From Klebsormidium nitens (taxonomy: Eukaryota; Streptophyta; Klebsormidiophyceae; Klebsormidiales; Klebsormidiaceae), in the NCBI GenBank assembly GCA_000708835.1, contig DF237723.1, positions 1-33,768 on the forward strand: a stretch of 33,768 bases of DNA, written 5' to 3'. The notes beneath the pieces are model-generated. The model searched no databases. It saw only the letters and a program-made list of their open reading frames with translations, and had not been told where the DNA came from. Below, piece after piece: positions 1 to 11,338 of the stretch. The number at the start of each line of letters is the position of its first letter. The first letter of the stretch is position 1. Position numbers and translations under genes: made by a program.

Positions 1-802
1 TCAGAGTCAGAACTCCAATTTTGATTTTGCCAGGGTGATCCAGCAAACTTGGAATGACGGACAGGGGATAGACCTATCCTAGGACTGCTTCTTTGCAGAC
101 GTCTGGACTCTGGCATCCTTCATTGCAAGTTGCAACCCTTCTCCAACGCAGAGACATGTCCCGAGAGAACGCATTTCATCTGCAGCAGAGGTTTTGCCGG
201 TCCCTGCAATCTTGAGGGCACCATTTTAAACAGTATAGGGCCCTGATAAATTCTACAGCGATGCAAAATGGCATCCGATTCATGCGTGGCCAAGAAGTAG
301 TGCCCACGGAGTAGTGAGCCTTTTCCTGGTCTTTGGGTTTCCTGTGTAGACTAAGTTCTCAGGTCAGGGTATCTTTTGTAGTTCGGTCCCCTTAGCCAGG
401 GTAATCTAGGGTAAAACCAATTTGTTTTCTCGGAAGGCTAATGCGTTCAACTTCAAGCGTTGTGGCCGCTAGGAGCAGATTTGTAAGCTTCCAAAGCCAC
501 AATGAATGCCTTTGCCCTGTCTTAGAGTCGGCAGAGTTGACCCCAATCTGGTCTTTGGTCTCAATTGGGTAAAAGCATGGTCCTTGAATAAATAAGAGGG
601 CAGACACGCTCAGTCACATCATCTTGTGAACCAAGCAAGTTCCCTAGAGTCGCCACCAAGCAGTTGCCGTGAAACGTGAAACCTCCTGCAATCAAGACAG
701 GCCGGCAGCCGTGCCACTAGAGCTGCCTGAGAGTTCTCGAAAGGAGCGCGCTCTGCATGTTGGCAGCCAATCTCGACGGGGGGGTAGGCTGCCGATGAGC
801 CA
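1..802. other. left-edge flank, upstream of GT61 gene
   Basis: No coding exon could be supported here on either strand; open frames are short and match nothing I know. The region should contain the promoter and 5' UTR of the GT61 gene that starts at 803. Base composition is moderate up to about 640 and becomes GC-rich towards the start codon. No convincing TATA element or repeat was seen. Confidence 0.5.
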
Positions 803-3800
803 ATGGTTACCAGGGCTGTCTCGCACCCCCCCGACGGACGGGCCTCCACCGCTCCAGCGGCCAGCACGTCGGCGCAGCGTCCCTGGGAGCAGGATGCCAG
901 CAATGAGCGCAGGCGGCCACGCACCGTGCGCCGCTCAACGCTGTTCTTCTGCACGCTGGTGCTGGCCTCCCTGTCCTACAGCCTGCTGACGCTCTACTCA
1001 GAGTCGCCGTCGAGCTGTCCCGAACGGGAGCTGCGGAAGTCGGGGACGGCCCTGGCGGCCAGGTCCAAATGGGAGGGGCTGTCGATCGAGCGGCTGCGCC
1101 AGATCGGGCTGCTGGAGAAGAGGGAGGTGTTTCGGTGCACAAGGGAGACGCTGTCGGAGTACTGCTTGCTGAGAGGGGATGTCAGGGTGGACCTGCCGGG
1201 GGGGACGATACGTCTGTATGCAGAAGATGAGGACACGACGACGGGGGAGGAGCTGATCCAGCCGTATCCGAGGCGGTGGGACACGCCCGTCATGGTGCAC
1301 ATTAGCAACGTCAGTGTGTCCAGTGTATTGGGGAGGGAAGAGGCGCCGCGCTGCAAAAGGGTGCATCCAGTGCCGGCGGTTGTGGTGTCTGCTGGAGGTA
1401 AGCAAGTTTGAGAATCCTTTAGATGATGTACTGGCATTGACTGATGTGCGCCGCTTGTGCTCCCTGGAGTGCGAAAGCAAGCAGCAGGTGAGGGCGGATC
1501 TCTTTCAAGGCCTTCGCAGAGGCTGCTTGCTTCTTCATTTGATCTGGTAAACTTGACGGTGCTGTGAGTGTTTGCTGACTTTGCTGAATCAAGCCGCCAA
1601 CGGGCAATTGGCGCTTGAGCTTCTGTTTGTTTTCTTCCTATACACTGCGCCTGTACCCTGGCCTCAATCATGCCCGGAGCTCAGCAATCTGAAGTTTAAT
1701 CTGGACTCCAACTTCTGGATGGGAGCTCATTCTGATAGCATGGGCGAGGCTGTACTGTGGCCTTAATGTTACTTTCCTCTTTCTGTAATCAAAGTCTGCC
1801 GTATTCTCAGAGCAGGCATCATGTGTCGCTGAAGTTGAGTGAGCACTCATCTATCTTTCCGAAGGGGGTGTATTTCAACATTGAAGGATATAGAGCAATG
1901 GATGAGGAGCTCTCGAAAGTCTGAGCAAGGAAAGGGCACTTCCTTGTTGCGTTTAAACGCAATGTGGGGAGCCACACTCATGTTTTGGACTAAGTCCCAA
2001 GGTCTGCTTATGAACGTCCTTCCAGATTTGGACTGTCGACGTGATAGCAGTCCACACTGAAGCCTTGTGAAGCCCTGCTGCTGCCTGATTTTGTGTCCAC
2101 CGGAAAACAACTGGCGCGCCTAATGTCAAGGACCTCTGGGTTAGCTGGGCCCAGCTTGTCGCAGACTGACTCGTTTTAAAATGCCGGAAGACAGCCTTGA
2201 AAGCTCTGCAATGTGAGGTGCTGTCAGACATCCTGCCCTTTTGTCTTGACGAACTCTTTTGTCTGTTTCTTGCCTTTTCGTTTGTTGTCGCGTGCTCCTT
2301 GTCCAACAAAATCAGCTTGCACAGGCTTGTTTGTTGGTTGCAAACAGGAGCCCGCTCTGGTGAAGCATCGTGCCACTGAAAGACTTGACACTTGGCAACA
2401 GATTATTCTGCTTGTCTTGGTGTTTGTGGAAGAGATCAAGGAACCCGCTTTTGGAAAGCTTCTCTCATCTGGATCCAGGAGTGCAGAACGTTTGTGCTCA
2501 GGGCCAGATTATGCCCGAAGGAATTCCGTTCCAGCTCAGTGATCTGTCCCCGCTTGAGGAGGAGTCTAATCCGCCGCCTGCTACCAGGATAGTTCGAAAG
2601 ATTCTGCTACATCAGCGCCCTCATACTTTTGAGAGTCATTTCGCTTTTTGGCAATGCCATCAAACGCCGTCAGGCGTGGCATTGCCTTGTATTACACCTG
2701 TACGTCCTCTCCCGTTTCCGCCTCCACAGACCGTTGCCGAAATCAACGAGAGTTGTTGCGGAGAAGTTCATATATGACTCGATAGTGTCACAATTTCAAA
2801 GTTCGGACCAATCCGAGTTGAGATTCAAGTTCTCAAAGTTGTTCAAACTCTCGCCGGCCCCGGCCACTAATAGTACATCTTCCGCGCAACAAAATAGTGC
2901 CCGGTTGAGCCGCCACGGGCTGCCGCCGCGCCGCGTACGATCGCTGATTTTGCGCGCGCTAGTCGGATCCGACGGGCCGGATGGGTAGTAGGTACGCGCG
3001 TACAAGCAAGGAACTAGATCGAGCAAATACCAACAATCAGGCATTCGCGACTGCATTGCCATTTTTCGCCATTGATAAATCGCCCTTAGAACTTGTCAAA
3101 AACGCGAAGTGCACATAGTTCGGGCAATCAGCTCGACATTCGCCGCAGAAGCTCGTTGGACAGTTTTTGTCAACTCCTTACCCCCCTCACAAAGACCAGA
3201 CCGATTCTCTGCTTATTTAAGCAGTTCCTGTCTTCTTGGATGAAGAAAATAGATTCCTCCAACTTTTGCACACTGATTCTGTCAACCCGTGTTTAAATCA
3301 TCTTCGTTGGGAAACGAACACCAGTAGTGGGGCCTTCTGTGAACCTCCGTGACACTTTGTGTGCTCATGCTCCTTGACAGTCCAGAAGTGTTCATCCTGC
3401 TGAAGGATCGTGGGCATCATCTTCTCTGGTTCGGCGCCCTTGGCGCGACTTTCCCCCCCGTTCTGATTGATTTCCTAGGAGTTACACATCCCCTCAAAGT
3501 TGTCCATCCTTCATTCCGATCTCTCTTTGTAAACCCGCCAACAAACCCAGATCCCAAACCTCTCAGCAGGGTCTGAAGCGTCCGAAACTCGCCTACTCGA
3601 GGGAACATTGCAAAAAGTTTGCGGTGCAATTCTGTTATTCCTTCTGGCTCCATGCTGATCGATCGCCCCCCGTCCGCAGGTTACTCGGGCAACATCTTCC
3701 ACGACTTCAACGAGGTCCTGCTGCCGCTCTTCCAGGCCGTCCACGTGTACAACGGCGAGGTGGTGATCATCATCGTGGACCTGAAGGGCTCGTGGTGGTT

Positions 3801-4653
3801 CCGCAGCGAGGACAAGATCGGGGACAGCATCCTGGGCGCCATGACCAACTACCCGGTCCGGCTGCTCGGACGGTCCGAAGATTTGGACGGGGCGGCGCAG
3901 GGCGTCGAGTGCTTCTCCCAGGTGCTCGTCGGGACGCCGCACAACCTGTGCCTGTACGACGAGGAGGGGGGCGCGCAGGCGCGCAGCGAGCAGAAGGCCG
4001 GGGTGCGGTTGCGCGACTTCGGCAACTTTCTGCAGCGGCGGTTCGGGTTCCCGGACCAGGACTTCACGGTCGGCGTGAAGTTCACGGCGGAGAAGCGGCC
4101 CGTGCTGGGCTTCGTGCAGCGGCTGAGCACGCGCAAGCTGACCAACCTCGCCGAGTGCATCGCGCTTGCGGAGGGCGTTGGGTTCCGCGTAATTGTGATC
4201 CACTTCGAGGAGCTGCCGCCCAAAGAAGTGGTGCGCGTGATGCGGCAGCTGGACGTGTTCGTGGGGGTGCACGGGGCCGCGTTCACGAACCTCGTCTTCA
4301 TGCGGGAGAGGGGGGTCGTGGCGCAGCTGATGCCGTGGGGGGAGTACCACGACTACCTGCGGGTGGGGCGCGAGTACAAGAACATTGCATTCTCGCTCAA
4401 GTGCACGTACATGGAGTACAAGGTGCCCGTGAACGATAGCTCGCTCTACGAAAAGTACCCGCCGGACGACCCGGTGCTCGTGGACCCGTACGGGGTGTGG
4501 CAGGAGAAGGGCGTGGTCGACGCGATGCGGCTGTACCATTCGCAGGACATTGTCATACCGGGAGAGTCGTTCAAACTCATGGTCGAGCATATGTACGAGG
4601 TCGTGCTGCTGCAAGAGGGCCAGCTAGAGATCCCCTTAGAGGTGCAGAGTTGA
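803..4653 (+). CDS. GT61 family glycosyltransferase (type II Golgi membrane protein)
   Basis: Two exons, 803-1397 and 3680-4653, joined in phase 1 across a 2282-bp intron (donor GGAG|GTAAGC, acceptor CCGCAG|G), give 522 residues. Residues 1-45 are a basic cytosolic tail, and about 46-66 (STLFFCTLVLASLSYSLL) form one signal-anchor helix, as expected for a Golgi type II enzyme. The lumenal part carries GT61 (DUF563) hallmarks: a Cys-rich start ending in LRGDVRV, the block SAGGYSGNIFHDFNE made by the splice, and VHGAAFTNLVFMRERG followed by VAQLMPWG. Plant GT61 enzymes add xylose or arabinose to xylans and other wall glycans, or xylose to N-glycans. The GDVRV context resembles the wall-xylan clade more than the N-glycan XylT, but donor and acceptor cannot be read from sequence. 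Length is normal for the family. The ATG at 803 is chosen because it gives the complete tail plus anchor. Confidence 0.9.
1398..3679 (+). other. large first intron of GT61 gene
   Basis: A 2.28-kb intron with consensus ends. No recognisable exon, transposon protein or RNA gene was seen inside. A CpG-rich patch at about 2845-3010 (CCGGCCCCGGCC, CCGCCGCGCCGCG, TTGCGCGCGC) stands out from the AT-richer rest. It could mark regulatory DNA or an internal start, but there is no direct evidence of either. Confidence 0.6.
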
Positions 4654-5643
4654 GGGGGAATTTTGTTTCGCTATGGAGGTGACTGCCGAGATCAGTTAGG
4701 GAGTCTGCATCATGTGCTCGATACTAACCACGCATGCGGGGGTGTCTCGGATGTAGATTTAGATTTGCAGTCAGCGTGCCAGGTCGAGTCTGTCAGAGCG
4801 CATCTTGTGGTCATGGCAGACCTGGATAATGTTGCGGTGCGCAAGACAGGGCCTCACACATTGTATGCTAGATGCCCGCCGCCAAGGTAGAGTCTCCTTG
4901 GTCGACACGGAACTTCGATGGGTAATAGGCAAGGTTTACCTGATTATTACGTTGCGCTTGTCCTTCTTCGTACAGAGATCTGAGTTGGTATGCTTCCATG
5001 CATGCTCTTGCAATGTCGAGCTGGAATCTGTGGAATTTTGAGGGCCGTTCGGACCCGGCTATGCACTCATGGTTTACTTCAAGCTCTGGCCGCGCCGCCG
5101 GTCCCTGCTCAGCTAGGCGTCATTGCCCGGCGTGCACCATGATATCGCCTTTGAAGGCTTTGGTACGGTATAGGGGACCGGGAAGCTCATGTTTCGGCTT
5201 TACTACACCGATCCGGTGTAATGATACACTACCGTCAGCTACATATACATATGCGTGGCATGCATGTGGCCTTGTGGGCCAGCATACCTGGCAAGTATAT
5301 ATGACCATTCAGTATTACCGCGTGACATGTTTACACTCATACTAACTGAACCTCGCAACACATGGGCACATATCATTATATGACCGTCGCTCAAAGCTAT
5401 CTGTATCGAAACACTAACATGCATGATACCGTCAAGCTGACATATCGTCCCTGCTGGCGTAGGGCCACCTACGGCCCATGCAGTGTGCCAGTGACTCACG
5501 CGGCCCGAGATGGCCACTGGTTCGGGTGCAGGCAATGGAGATTAGGACGGACTCAAATCCAAAGAACGAGATGAGGCTCTAGAGTAGCTTCAGGTAGTGC
5601 ATCGTCATCGCAGCTCCAAAAGCAATCTTACAAAATCTTTTGC
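4654..5643. other. convergent intergenic space GT61 / bL25
   Basis: No gene was found between the two facing stop codons (4651-4653 and 5644-5646). The interval must hold both 3' UTRs and polyadenylation sites. Much of it is occupied by the CATGCATG/ATATAT-rich island described separately. Confidence 0.6.
4985..5560. repeat. CATGCA/CATATG-rich palindromic island A
   Basis: Dense self-complementary purine-pyrimidine words: CCATGCATGCTC near 4996, ACATATACATATGCG near 5241, GGCATGCATGTGG near 5257, AAGTATATATGACC near 5293, ACATGCATGATACC near 5418, and a CATACTAAC word near 5338. No open frame or transposon feature explains it. Three similar islands occupy the other convergent intervals of this window. 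Confidence 0.5.
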
Positions 5644-7446
5644 TTACTCCCCGTCAGCGCTATCTGTTTGAGTTCGGCCCGAAATTTTCAGGACTGGCAT
5701 TTTCAGATCTTTTGCCACTATCCTCAGAGCCGGATCGGCTGGTAGGTCCTTGAGATAGATGCTTTGTCCAATGTTTAGTCTGCTGATGTCCACTTCCAAG
5801 TATGGGGGAACTTTGTCGCCTGGGCACACATATCGGACCAATCGCCGTACTGTGTTTAGACGACCTCCTGCAAGAAACCAATGCTCAGGGACGTCAACTG
5901 AACAAACAATCGAAGTCTGGCCACTCCGAGGCACTCCTTTAGCTAAGAGAGTAGATGGCTCTGTGATATGCTAAACGAGGAGAGAGTACATGGCTCTGTG
6001 ATATGCTGAAGGAGGAATCCAGAAGCTTCTTGAGGCAAAAGCGTCGAGTCAACGATTGACCAAGCAAGGAGTAAGCTCCGCACCTTTCTTCAGGCCTGGG
6101 CAAGCGTCCTCCCCAATGAAAAGAAGCGGGACATCTACCGTGATCTTCTCGTCGGGAGAAACTCTCATAAACGTCACATTCATCGGCTCGTCTGTAGCTG
6201 CGTGCAAATGCACCTGCAGAACGTTCTGCCTGATCAGCGCTGATACAACGATCGGAGAAAAGTCTCTTTGGAAAGGCTGCCTTTGCGCTCACAAAGTGGC
6301 GCCAGGAAGACAGATGGCTTGGCACTCAAGCTTCATACCAGCAACACATCTCCTTATCATCCAGCCAAACTCTCATCTTTTTAGCACCAGAATCGTGAGG
6401 ATTTTTACGGTATCAAACGTTTCTTCCTCTTCGCAAGCTTCCCGCAGCGTCCAAATGAATGGAAGCCAGATTTTCTAACACCTGCTCATCCTGTGTCACC
6501 TGCTTTCTTCATAGAACCAGGCTAGAAGTACGTTTCAAAATCAGAGGCTTTAAATACGCTCAACCTGCAACCACCAACTTCATCTTACCGACTTCGGCAC
6601 AACTCTCTCCACCGTCTTCTTCGCTGCCGCCTCCTCCCCAGGCCGCCCCTCATACAGCTCCAGGTCCCAGGTCATCGCAGAAAAGAAGAACTTCCCCAGC
6701 GGCTGCAGAATGGCCGACAGCTGCTTATGCCCAACCGAGATCAGCCGCTTATCGCCCCCCTTGTGCCCGTCCTTCCCGCTGAAGATGACCCCCGGCACCA
6801 GGCCCTGCCTCCTCTCCTTCTTGTTCGGAATTTTCCCAGGTGCATCACGAAGGTAGGCTTTGATCACCGGCTGCGGCTTCTCAACCTTCCGGCTCGAAGC
6901 ACGCAGGAATTGCTCCCTATGCATTGACACTGAGGGGTCAACGTCGGTGTCTTCCACTACTGCCGCATTCGCGTAGTGTCGGACTTGGGAAAGAGGATTG
7001 CATTTGAATTGCAAGGGGTAACCCAGATTTCTGAGCCCAAACAAGGGAAGTTCTTGATTTTGACAAGAGCGCAGGGCTGGCTCAATGCTTCCAATTTGCG
7101 ATAATGGTTGGTGTTTCAGATCATTGTGCCCTGCCTGAACCTCTCGGCTCCCACTCTCCTGCTTTTGCTTGCCATCCCCGCTGCTTATCGAGGGCCCACT
7201 TCCATCTAAAGGAGGTGCACCAAATTCAAAGCCCTCAGGCCCCTGTCTCCGACTGGGAAGTCCCTGTCCTTCGATGAAATCTGCATTCCTCCCTTCATCA
7301 ACCAATCCAGCGCCGCTAGTGGTCGCATCCAGGCCACTGCTTGCCCGCGCAGAAAAGGACCCTTCAAAGACGGCACCTGACTTTCCGAATGAAATCTTGT
7401 AAGCACTGGGTTTGGTCGCTCGAATGAGCAACCGCCGAAGGGCCAT
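5644..7446 (-). CDS. mitochondrial large-subunit ribosomal protein bL25
   Basis: Three exons on the minus strand: 7446-6589, 6213-6084 and 5867-5644 (phases 0 and 1; donors GTAAGA and GTGCGG, acceptors CTGCAG and TTGCAG). They encode 403 residues. The N-terminus MALRRLLIRATKPSAYKISF is basic, Ser/Ala-rich and lacks acids, as a mitochondrial presequence should. A poorly conserved linker runs to about residue 165. The L25 5S-rRNA-binding domain follows (AYLRDAPGKIPNKKERR, GLVPGVIFSG). The C-terminal beta (TL5/CTC) domain is built across all exons: VHLHAATDEPMNVTFMRVSP, VDVPLLFIGEDACPGLKKGG, LNTVRRLVRYVCPGDKVPPY. The protein binds 5S rRNA in the ribosomal central protuberance. It reads divergently from the 80-residue gene at 8511. 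Organelle assignment rests on the presequence and on similarity to plant mitochondrial homologues. Confidence 0.88.
5947..6016. repeat. 35-bp tandem duplication in bL25 intron 2
   Basis: Two adjacent 35-bp copies, 5947-5981 and 5982-6016, share ATGGCTCTGTGATATGCT and differ at a few flanking positions. They lie inside the 216-bp intron 5868-6083, so they do not touch coding sequence. This looks like a recent slippage duplication. Confidence 0.85.
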
Positions 7447-8510
7447 CAGCGGGGAGAATGGCTGGTGGAAGCGTCAGCTCATGAAGAAGCTACAGCATTG
7501 AACACCACGGGATGGGGCACCACATTATCTAGTTGAAAGGCGGTCTCTGCATTCGGCTTGGAAACCCTGACACATGGCTCGATAAAATTGCGCAGCAAGA
7601 CTTTGGCCAATCCTCCTTCCAAACAAAACGACGTGACTCGTGAGGGTGGTGCAACTTAGTAATGGCGGATAGATGCGCCTCTGCCTCTGGCTCTACATGC
7701 CTCTCCCACGCCAAGCTTTGCAGCGATCGAGATGGATCGAGACGATCTGTTGACCCGTGTGAAGTTAGGGTGTGAACCCGAGTGGGTCGACAAGACAAAC
7801 CCGCTTTCATAACCAGACAAGACGTACTGCCTTTAATCATCAAACCGGTAACGTCACCAGATCGACGGTCAAAGCAGATCCTTTTTGGCAGATCGACCGC
7901 CCAGATTTCTCCAAGTCCACAGAATAGTTAAACTAAACAGGACGACAGAAATCTGTAGACCCTTGGGTTTCGATGCTAACGAGGGTTAGAATCAGCTTAA
8001 CACGAACCTGTCCAGCACCCTTTGCAACAGTGCAACTCGCAAGCTGCAGCCTGCAACGCCTTCTCACAAAAGGTGCTCAACATCTTTTGTTGCACTCATA
8101 TCCAACTTAATTTCAAGCCGCCACAACCTAGGACTTGGAGGAGGTGCACACAAGGGTCTTGTCGGGGCATCGGGGGCCTTTCTTGGGTAGCAGGTGTGTG
8201 CAACAGTATTGCCGCCGGGCGCGGCGGCTGTGCTCAGATCTAGAGGCCAAGCGTGTACGTGCTGATTGTTTTCTGCTGGATTCCAAAAAGTATGATGTCC
8301 TTTGAGGGCATGTTTCCTTAGCAGAATAAGAAATACTGGCTTTGCTAGCGCACCTTGTAGTCTGTAGATTGTAGGGGCAGGCCAAGCGAGGGTCCCGGCA
8401 CGAAGTTGCTTTACGCGCAAGTAGGCTGCACAGTAAACTATCAGGCTCGAGGAAACTGAAACATCTGATATCTTCTACATCTGGGGTGTTAACTGGCCCT
8501 GCATTAAACC
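7447..8510. promoter_or_regulatory. divergent promoter region bL25 / small conserved protein
   Basis: These 1064 bp separate the start codons of two genes read away from each other. No coding exon could be supported. A shared bidirectional promoter plus two 5' UTRs is the simplest content. No clear TATA box was seen. Confidence 0.5.
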
Positions 8511-10927
8511 ATGGCGGGGGGCAACTTTTTTGCCAGGGTGGTGCAGTACGTGGCAAACGAGTTGATTGTCGAGCGCCTGTCCAACCAGTGAGTCTAAACT
8601 TTTGCTTCAGAGTTTCCATCTTCTGCTCATCAGCAGTCTTCCTTTTCAAAACCTTTGATTTATCCTTGTTTGAAAAGGTGTCTTAAACACCTTGTGATTA
8701 TGTTTCAGCCTTCAGTGTGCTTTTATCAGTTCCCCTTCAGTTGTTGAATTGCGGTCTCAAGCCTCTGTTGTGCACTTGAGGAATCAGGCGGAGTTGTACT
8801 CCAGTTGCTTCCATCTGCATGGGGTACGTGAGCTTTCAGAAATTTCAGATGGTCTCCCTTAATTGTGATACTTTTCTGGCACGGTTGCAAAGCTTACCCA
8901 AACGTTGGCCCCATAAGTTTTCCAAGGAGTCAACTCATGGAATCATACTAATAGTTATAAACTTCCTATGTGAATGTTTTTCACAACCTTCTCGTGGCCC
9001 ACAGTTCGAGTCTTGTTGCACTGGTCTGGTTATGTTCCCACGCTGAGTGCATGTCTTATGTGTCCCTGTGCTATCGGATTTCTGCTTCTTTATCCAGATC
9101 GCATCTATGTGGTATCAAGGTCGCTGCTTACTCCCCCACGTCTCCAAAGCTCTGCTGGAGGCTTTTACCAACAGCTGCTTACGTAAGTAGAAGGAAGAAG
9201 TCATTTGATAGATTCGGCCCCTCACCTCCCACTCAAGCCAAGTCTTTTCTGTTTACTGTAGCTTTCTCGTGCTTGACTTCGCGGAGCTCTCTTGTGCTTG
9301 ACTTCGCTCAAGTCTTTCCGCTCCTCGATGCATCTTTCACTTTTGCAATTTCTTCCTGTGCTGTACTTGTCTCTCAAAAAGCCATCATGTTCAAAGGAAG
9401 ATAGCACACCGTTCCGCTAGAAAGTTTGTGGACATTTCAATCAGTCTCTTTGATTGCACTTGCTTCTCTGGAAGTGAAGCTGACTTGACTGTGTGACGTT
9501 GCCTTACAACAAAGCTCCGACCCAAAACCTGCAATTTGTTCTTACACATCCACCTTGTCAGTGTGCTACGAACTTTCAGTCTGGCGTTTTCCTGGCCGTT
9601 GACTCAGCAGTCTCTCTGTATAGACAGCTTATGTGCATGCTTGGTTTGCATTCAAGATCAATGATGCACAACACAGGAAGTCTTGACAAGTGCATCAAGG
9701 CTGGCTTGCTGCAGTGTTGGTTCCAACGAGGATTCTGACAATTCGTTATTCCAACTAGAAAGAGGTTGGAGACAGAATTGGTCTCTTCCCTTTTGTCCAT
9801 CGATATGTGCTTTCCTCTTGTTGACACGATAAGTCGTCATATCATGTCGTGCAACCAATGGAAGGACCAGTACTTAACGAGGAATTTACCTCGCATACCC
9901 TGCTGACATTGTAGAGGTCCACGAAAAGGAAAAGACCGCGTGTAGGAATCGTATTCGTGTGAAGAGAAAGGAGGATTGGATGTTTACTATGTCTACTTTA
10001 TTGCTCATGTGCAGCCCCTCCTTCCAGAGATGGGCCATCCGGACCAGCAAACAGATGGAGGAACTGTCGAAGAAGAGTGAGTTCCTGGGTTACGACAGGC
10101 TAGTGTTTTCCTCAGCTTGAAACCTCTGCCACAGCTTTTGCTTGGTCGTTGTGCTTGGCAGCCCTGCGCTTTGCTGCTTCTTACGTGTGGTTTACTGTTG
10201 CATTTTTTTCGTCAGTGTGTGCTTTCAGAGGGTGTATGTATACTTGGTCGTTACAACTCTTCCGAGCTGTTTGTAAGCTGGTTGCACAGCTCTCCGAAAC
10301 GCCGCAGGGTCACCCGCGTTCTGAAGTAGGTGGACTCGGCACAGCTATAGTCACTTGTTTACTCTGTTCGGCCTTGTCAAAGCGAAACCCGTTCGAATAC
10401 TTGTGACAGCATGTTTGCAACCACTATTGCGACCGTATAGAGCACGACGACCAGCTGTAAAACCGTCTACTTGAAAGGACGATAAATCTATTTGACCAAC
10501 TGTCAGAGCGAGATTTTCGCGTCGGAACGTTGTCTGCGTACTTGTCAACAGAAACGCCACGTTTCCTCCTGCACTCAGGCGCTGATTACCAGCAGCAAAT
10601 AGCAGAGCAAGCGCGCACCTACGCAGAGGCCCTGAAGGATGAGGTGAGAAGGAACTCAGCCCACATGTGCAGGTTACCCTTGTTGTCATGTTCCAACTCA
10701 GGAAGCGATAGCGTTTCGTGCTCTGTTCATTTATGCGAACCTGGAAGTCAAGCAGCTCCATGCATCGACTTTTGATGAACTTTACGGTGAAAGGCCGCGT
10801 ATTTTCCGCTCTGCTGATCTGGATATCGAGATCGAACCGGCTTTCATCCGGTAAGATGAGCAGTTCTTATGGTGCTTCGTTTTCGCAGGTGTCTAAGGCT
10901 GCGAAGGATGTCAACAAGAGGATATGA
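8511..10927 (+). CDS. small conserved plant-type protein (80 residues), function unknown
   Basis: Four short exons, 8511-8587, 10015-10076, 10579-10643 and 10889-10927, join in frame (phases 2, 1, 0; all GT-AG, donors GTGAGT, GTGAGT, GTGAGA) to give 80 residues. The N-terminus FFARVVQYVANELIVERLSN is followed by HPSFQRWAIRTSKQMEELSK, and then a charged alpha-helical tail (YQQQIAEQARTYAEALKDE) ending KDVNKRI. The pattern of a hydrophobic N-terminal helix, S-F-Q-R-(W/F)-A-(I/V)-R-T and a coiled tail is one I associate with small uncharacterised land-plant proteins, possibly organellar. I cannot name a family. Four exons for 80 codons that close perfectly in frame argue strongly that the gene is real. 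Its stop overlaps an ATG of another candidate frame (ATGA at 10924-10927). Confidence 0.75.
8588..10014 (+). other. large first intron of the 80-residue protein gene
   Basis: A 1427-bp intron, T-rich on the sense strand, with consensus ends (CCA|GTGAGT and CATGTGCAG|C). A short imperfect direct repeat of GTGCTTGACTTCGC lies near 9269 and 9292. No nested gene or RNA was recognised. Confidence 0.6.
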
Positions 10928-11338
10928 GGCGTCAGGTCCACGGAAATGTCACCTTACGAAGTGGTCAAGCTCTCAATGACCGTCTGTACACTATAGAAAA
11001 GCCAAGCCTCTTAAAGCAGGCATTTTTCGAGGTAACAATCGAGTATGGAGGTGCTTTCACTTGGCTCCTCAAAAAGTCGATGTCCAGAAGTTGGGTCTCT
11101 TAGAGGACGCTGATTAAGCTGACCGGAAATTGTCAGTCCCTGTTGAGTCACGAAGTGATCAATATTTCAGCAAATCCTCGAAAAGCTAAGAAGCAAAGTT
11201 GGCAAAGTTGCATCTGACATGAGGATAGCGATCCATGGAGCAATCAGAGCGCTGAATACCAAAAGTGGGGACAAGGAGGGCCGCAACTTGTTGCAGTGCG
11301 CACTTTCGCCACCCGTGAGAATGTTACGAAAATCATAA
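10924..11338 (+). CDS. candidate overlapping downstream ORF (91 residues, spliced), unknown
   Basis: An ATG at 10924 overlaps the TGA stop of the 80-residue gene in the pattern ATGA. A frame of 36 codons (10924-11031) ends at a GAG|GTAACA donor. A second open block, 11171-11338, follows an ATATTTCAG acceptor in the matching phase (0). Together they encode 91 residues beginning MRRQVHGNVTLRSGQ; the second exon starts QILEKLRSKVGKVASDMRI. I recognise no family. It may be a second cistron on the same transcript, part of the 3' UTR, or an alternative 3' end of the upstream gene. Evidence is limited to frame continuity and splice-like ends, so confidence is low. Confidence 0.25.

Noticed and set aside
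3511-4614. Very long open frame (367 codons) antisense to GT61 exon 2
   Set aside because: It mirrors a GC-rich exon with strong third-position bias. Its translation is His/Arg/Pro-rich and matches no family, whereas the sense strand carries clear GT61 motifs.
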